Of a stretch of 5,828 nt of DNA, positions 5,807-5,828 are shown one piece after another. Position 1 is the first letter of the stretch, and each line of letters opens with the position of its first letter. Origin of the DNA: Syntrophaceae bacterium (lineage in GTDB: Bacteria; Desulfobacterota; Syntrophorhabdia; Syntrophorhabdales; WCHB1-27); the NCBI GenBank assembly GCA_003165115.1, contig PLSJ01000105.1:1-5828 (forward strand). Direction: 5' to 3'. The notes beneath the pieces are model-generated. The model was not told where the DNA came from. It made no database searches and worked only from the letters and a program-made list of their open reading frames with translations. The translations under genes were made by a program, and so were the position numbers.

Positions 5807-5828
5807 CTAGTGTACTGTCTCATTAATA
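5807..5828. other. AT-rich tail where gene similarity stops, possible edge of an inserted element
   Basis: These last bases (CTAGTGTACTGTCTCATTAA and two more) are about one third G+C, in sharp contrast with the GC-rich gene before them. They start exactly where the repeat module stops matching its family. This is what the junction with an insertion sequence end would look like, and the window also ends here. There is too little sequence to name an element, and the call is an inference. Confidence 0.25.

Larger units (their letters stand above)
4954..5828 (+). pseudogene. PAS / LuxR-type HTH regulator-like gene, frameshifted, internally duplicated and cut off
   Basis: The first part, from GTG at 4954, gives a coiled coil (residues 16-36, EQIDELRARLEEAEETL) and a GDIDALIV...YTLEGPDFPYRSIVETM lead-in (41-73). 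This lead-in precedes PAS domains in a family of bacterial sensor or regulator proteins common in Desulfobacterota. The expected PAS core is missing: VTLNEDYAF runs almost directly into a DEVDRRTQAEERL linker. Family similarity leaves the first frame at a TTTT run (5208-5211) and continues one base over, from about 5210 to the window end, without a stop. The second part has the linker (EEVNIALRVLLKQREADKSE), then two copies of a module ending in a LuxR-like HTH (LTPKEMEVVSYLRAGKATKQIAGLLGVS). The first copy lacks the recognition helix and the second breaks off near 5806. There is no clear ribosome site before the GTG, but it lies seven bases after dctP and could be co-transcribed. The frameshift could be a sequencing error; the other defects could not. 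Confidence 0.75.

Noticed and set aside
1..5828. CRISPR arrays, tRNA or rRNA genes, phage or toxin-antitoxin genes
   Set aside because: No regularly spaced repeats, no tRNA-like cloverleaf or conserved rRNA segments, and no matching protein motifs were seen in either strand.

Overview
The window is GC-rich, uses AGG for Arg and ATA for Ile freely, and has gene types common in anaerobic Desulfobacterota and syntroph-like bacteria. This placement is an inference from gene content and codon style; no rRNA or marker gene is present to confirm it. There are two divergent gene blocks around a 262-base regulatory region, followed by a damaged regulator-like gene at the right edge.

Left block, minus strand, 1783 down to 1: a translationally coupled operon for a three-subunit molybdenum hydroxylase of the xanthine dehydrogenase / CO dehydrogenase / 4-hydroxybenzoyl-CoA reductase superfamily. 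The order is FAD subunit (899-1783), two-cluster [2Fe-2S] subunit (387-899) and molybdopterin catalytic subunit (1-390, cut by the window edge). Stop and start codons overlap at both junctions (TGATG and ATGA). The part of the catalytic subunit that would show the substrate lies outside the window.

Middle, 1784-2045: a divergent promoter region. It holds a near-perfect TTGACA hexamer pointing each way. These two hexamers form the outer arms of a long inverted repeat (1928-1976, 18 of 22 pairs) with an A-tract and a T-tract inside. A second imperfect palindrome (1881-1909) covers the expected start of the hydroxylase transcript. The layout suggests that one regulator controls both operons.

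Right block, plus strand, 2046-4946: a complete TRAP transporter, dctQ (small membrane subunit), dctM (large membrane subunit) and dctP (periplasmic binding protein with a signal peptide). The likely joint role is import of an organic acid, perhaps aromatic or heterocyclic, followed by hydroxylation or dehydrogenation by the molybdenum enzyme. The substrate cannot be read from this window.

Right edge, 4954-5828: a gene of the PAS / LuxR-type HTH family, seven bases after dctP. It has lost almost all of its PAS domain, carries a one-base frameshift in a T4 run, and contains a 76-residue tandem duplication of its C-terminal module in which the first HTH lacks its recognition helix. It then loses family similarity abruptly about 20 bases before the window end, in an AT-rich tail that may be the edge of an inserted element. 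It is best read as a pseudogene or a rearranged chimera.
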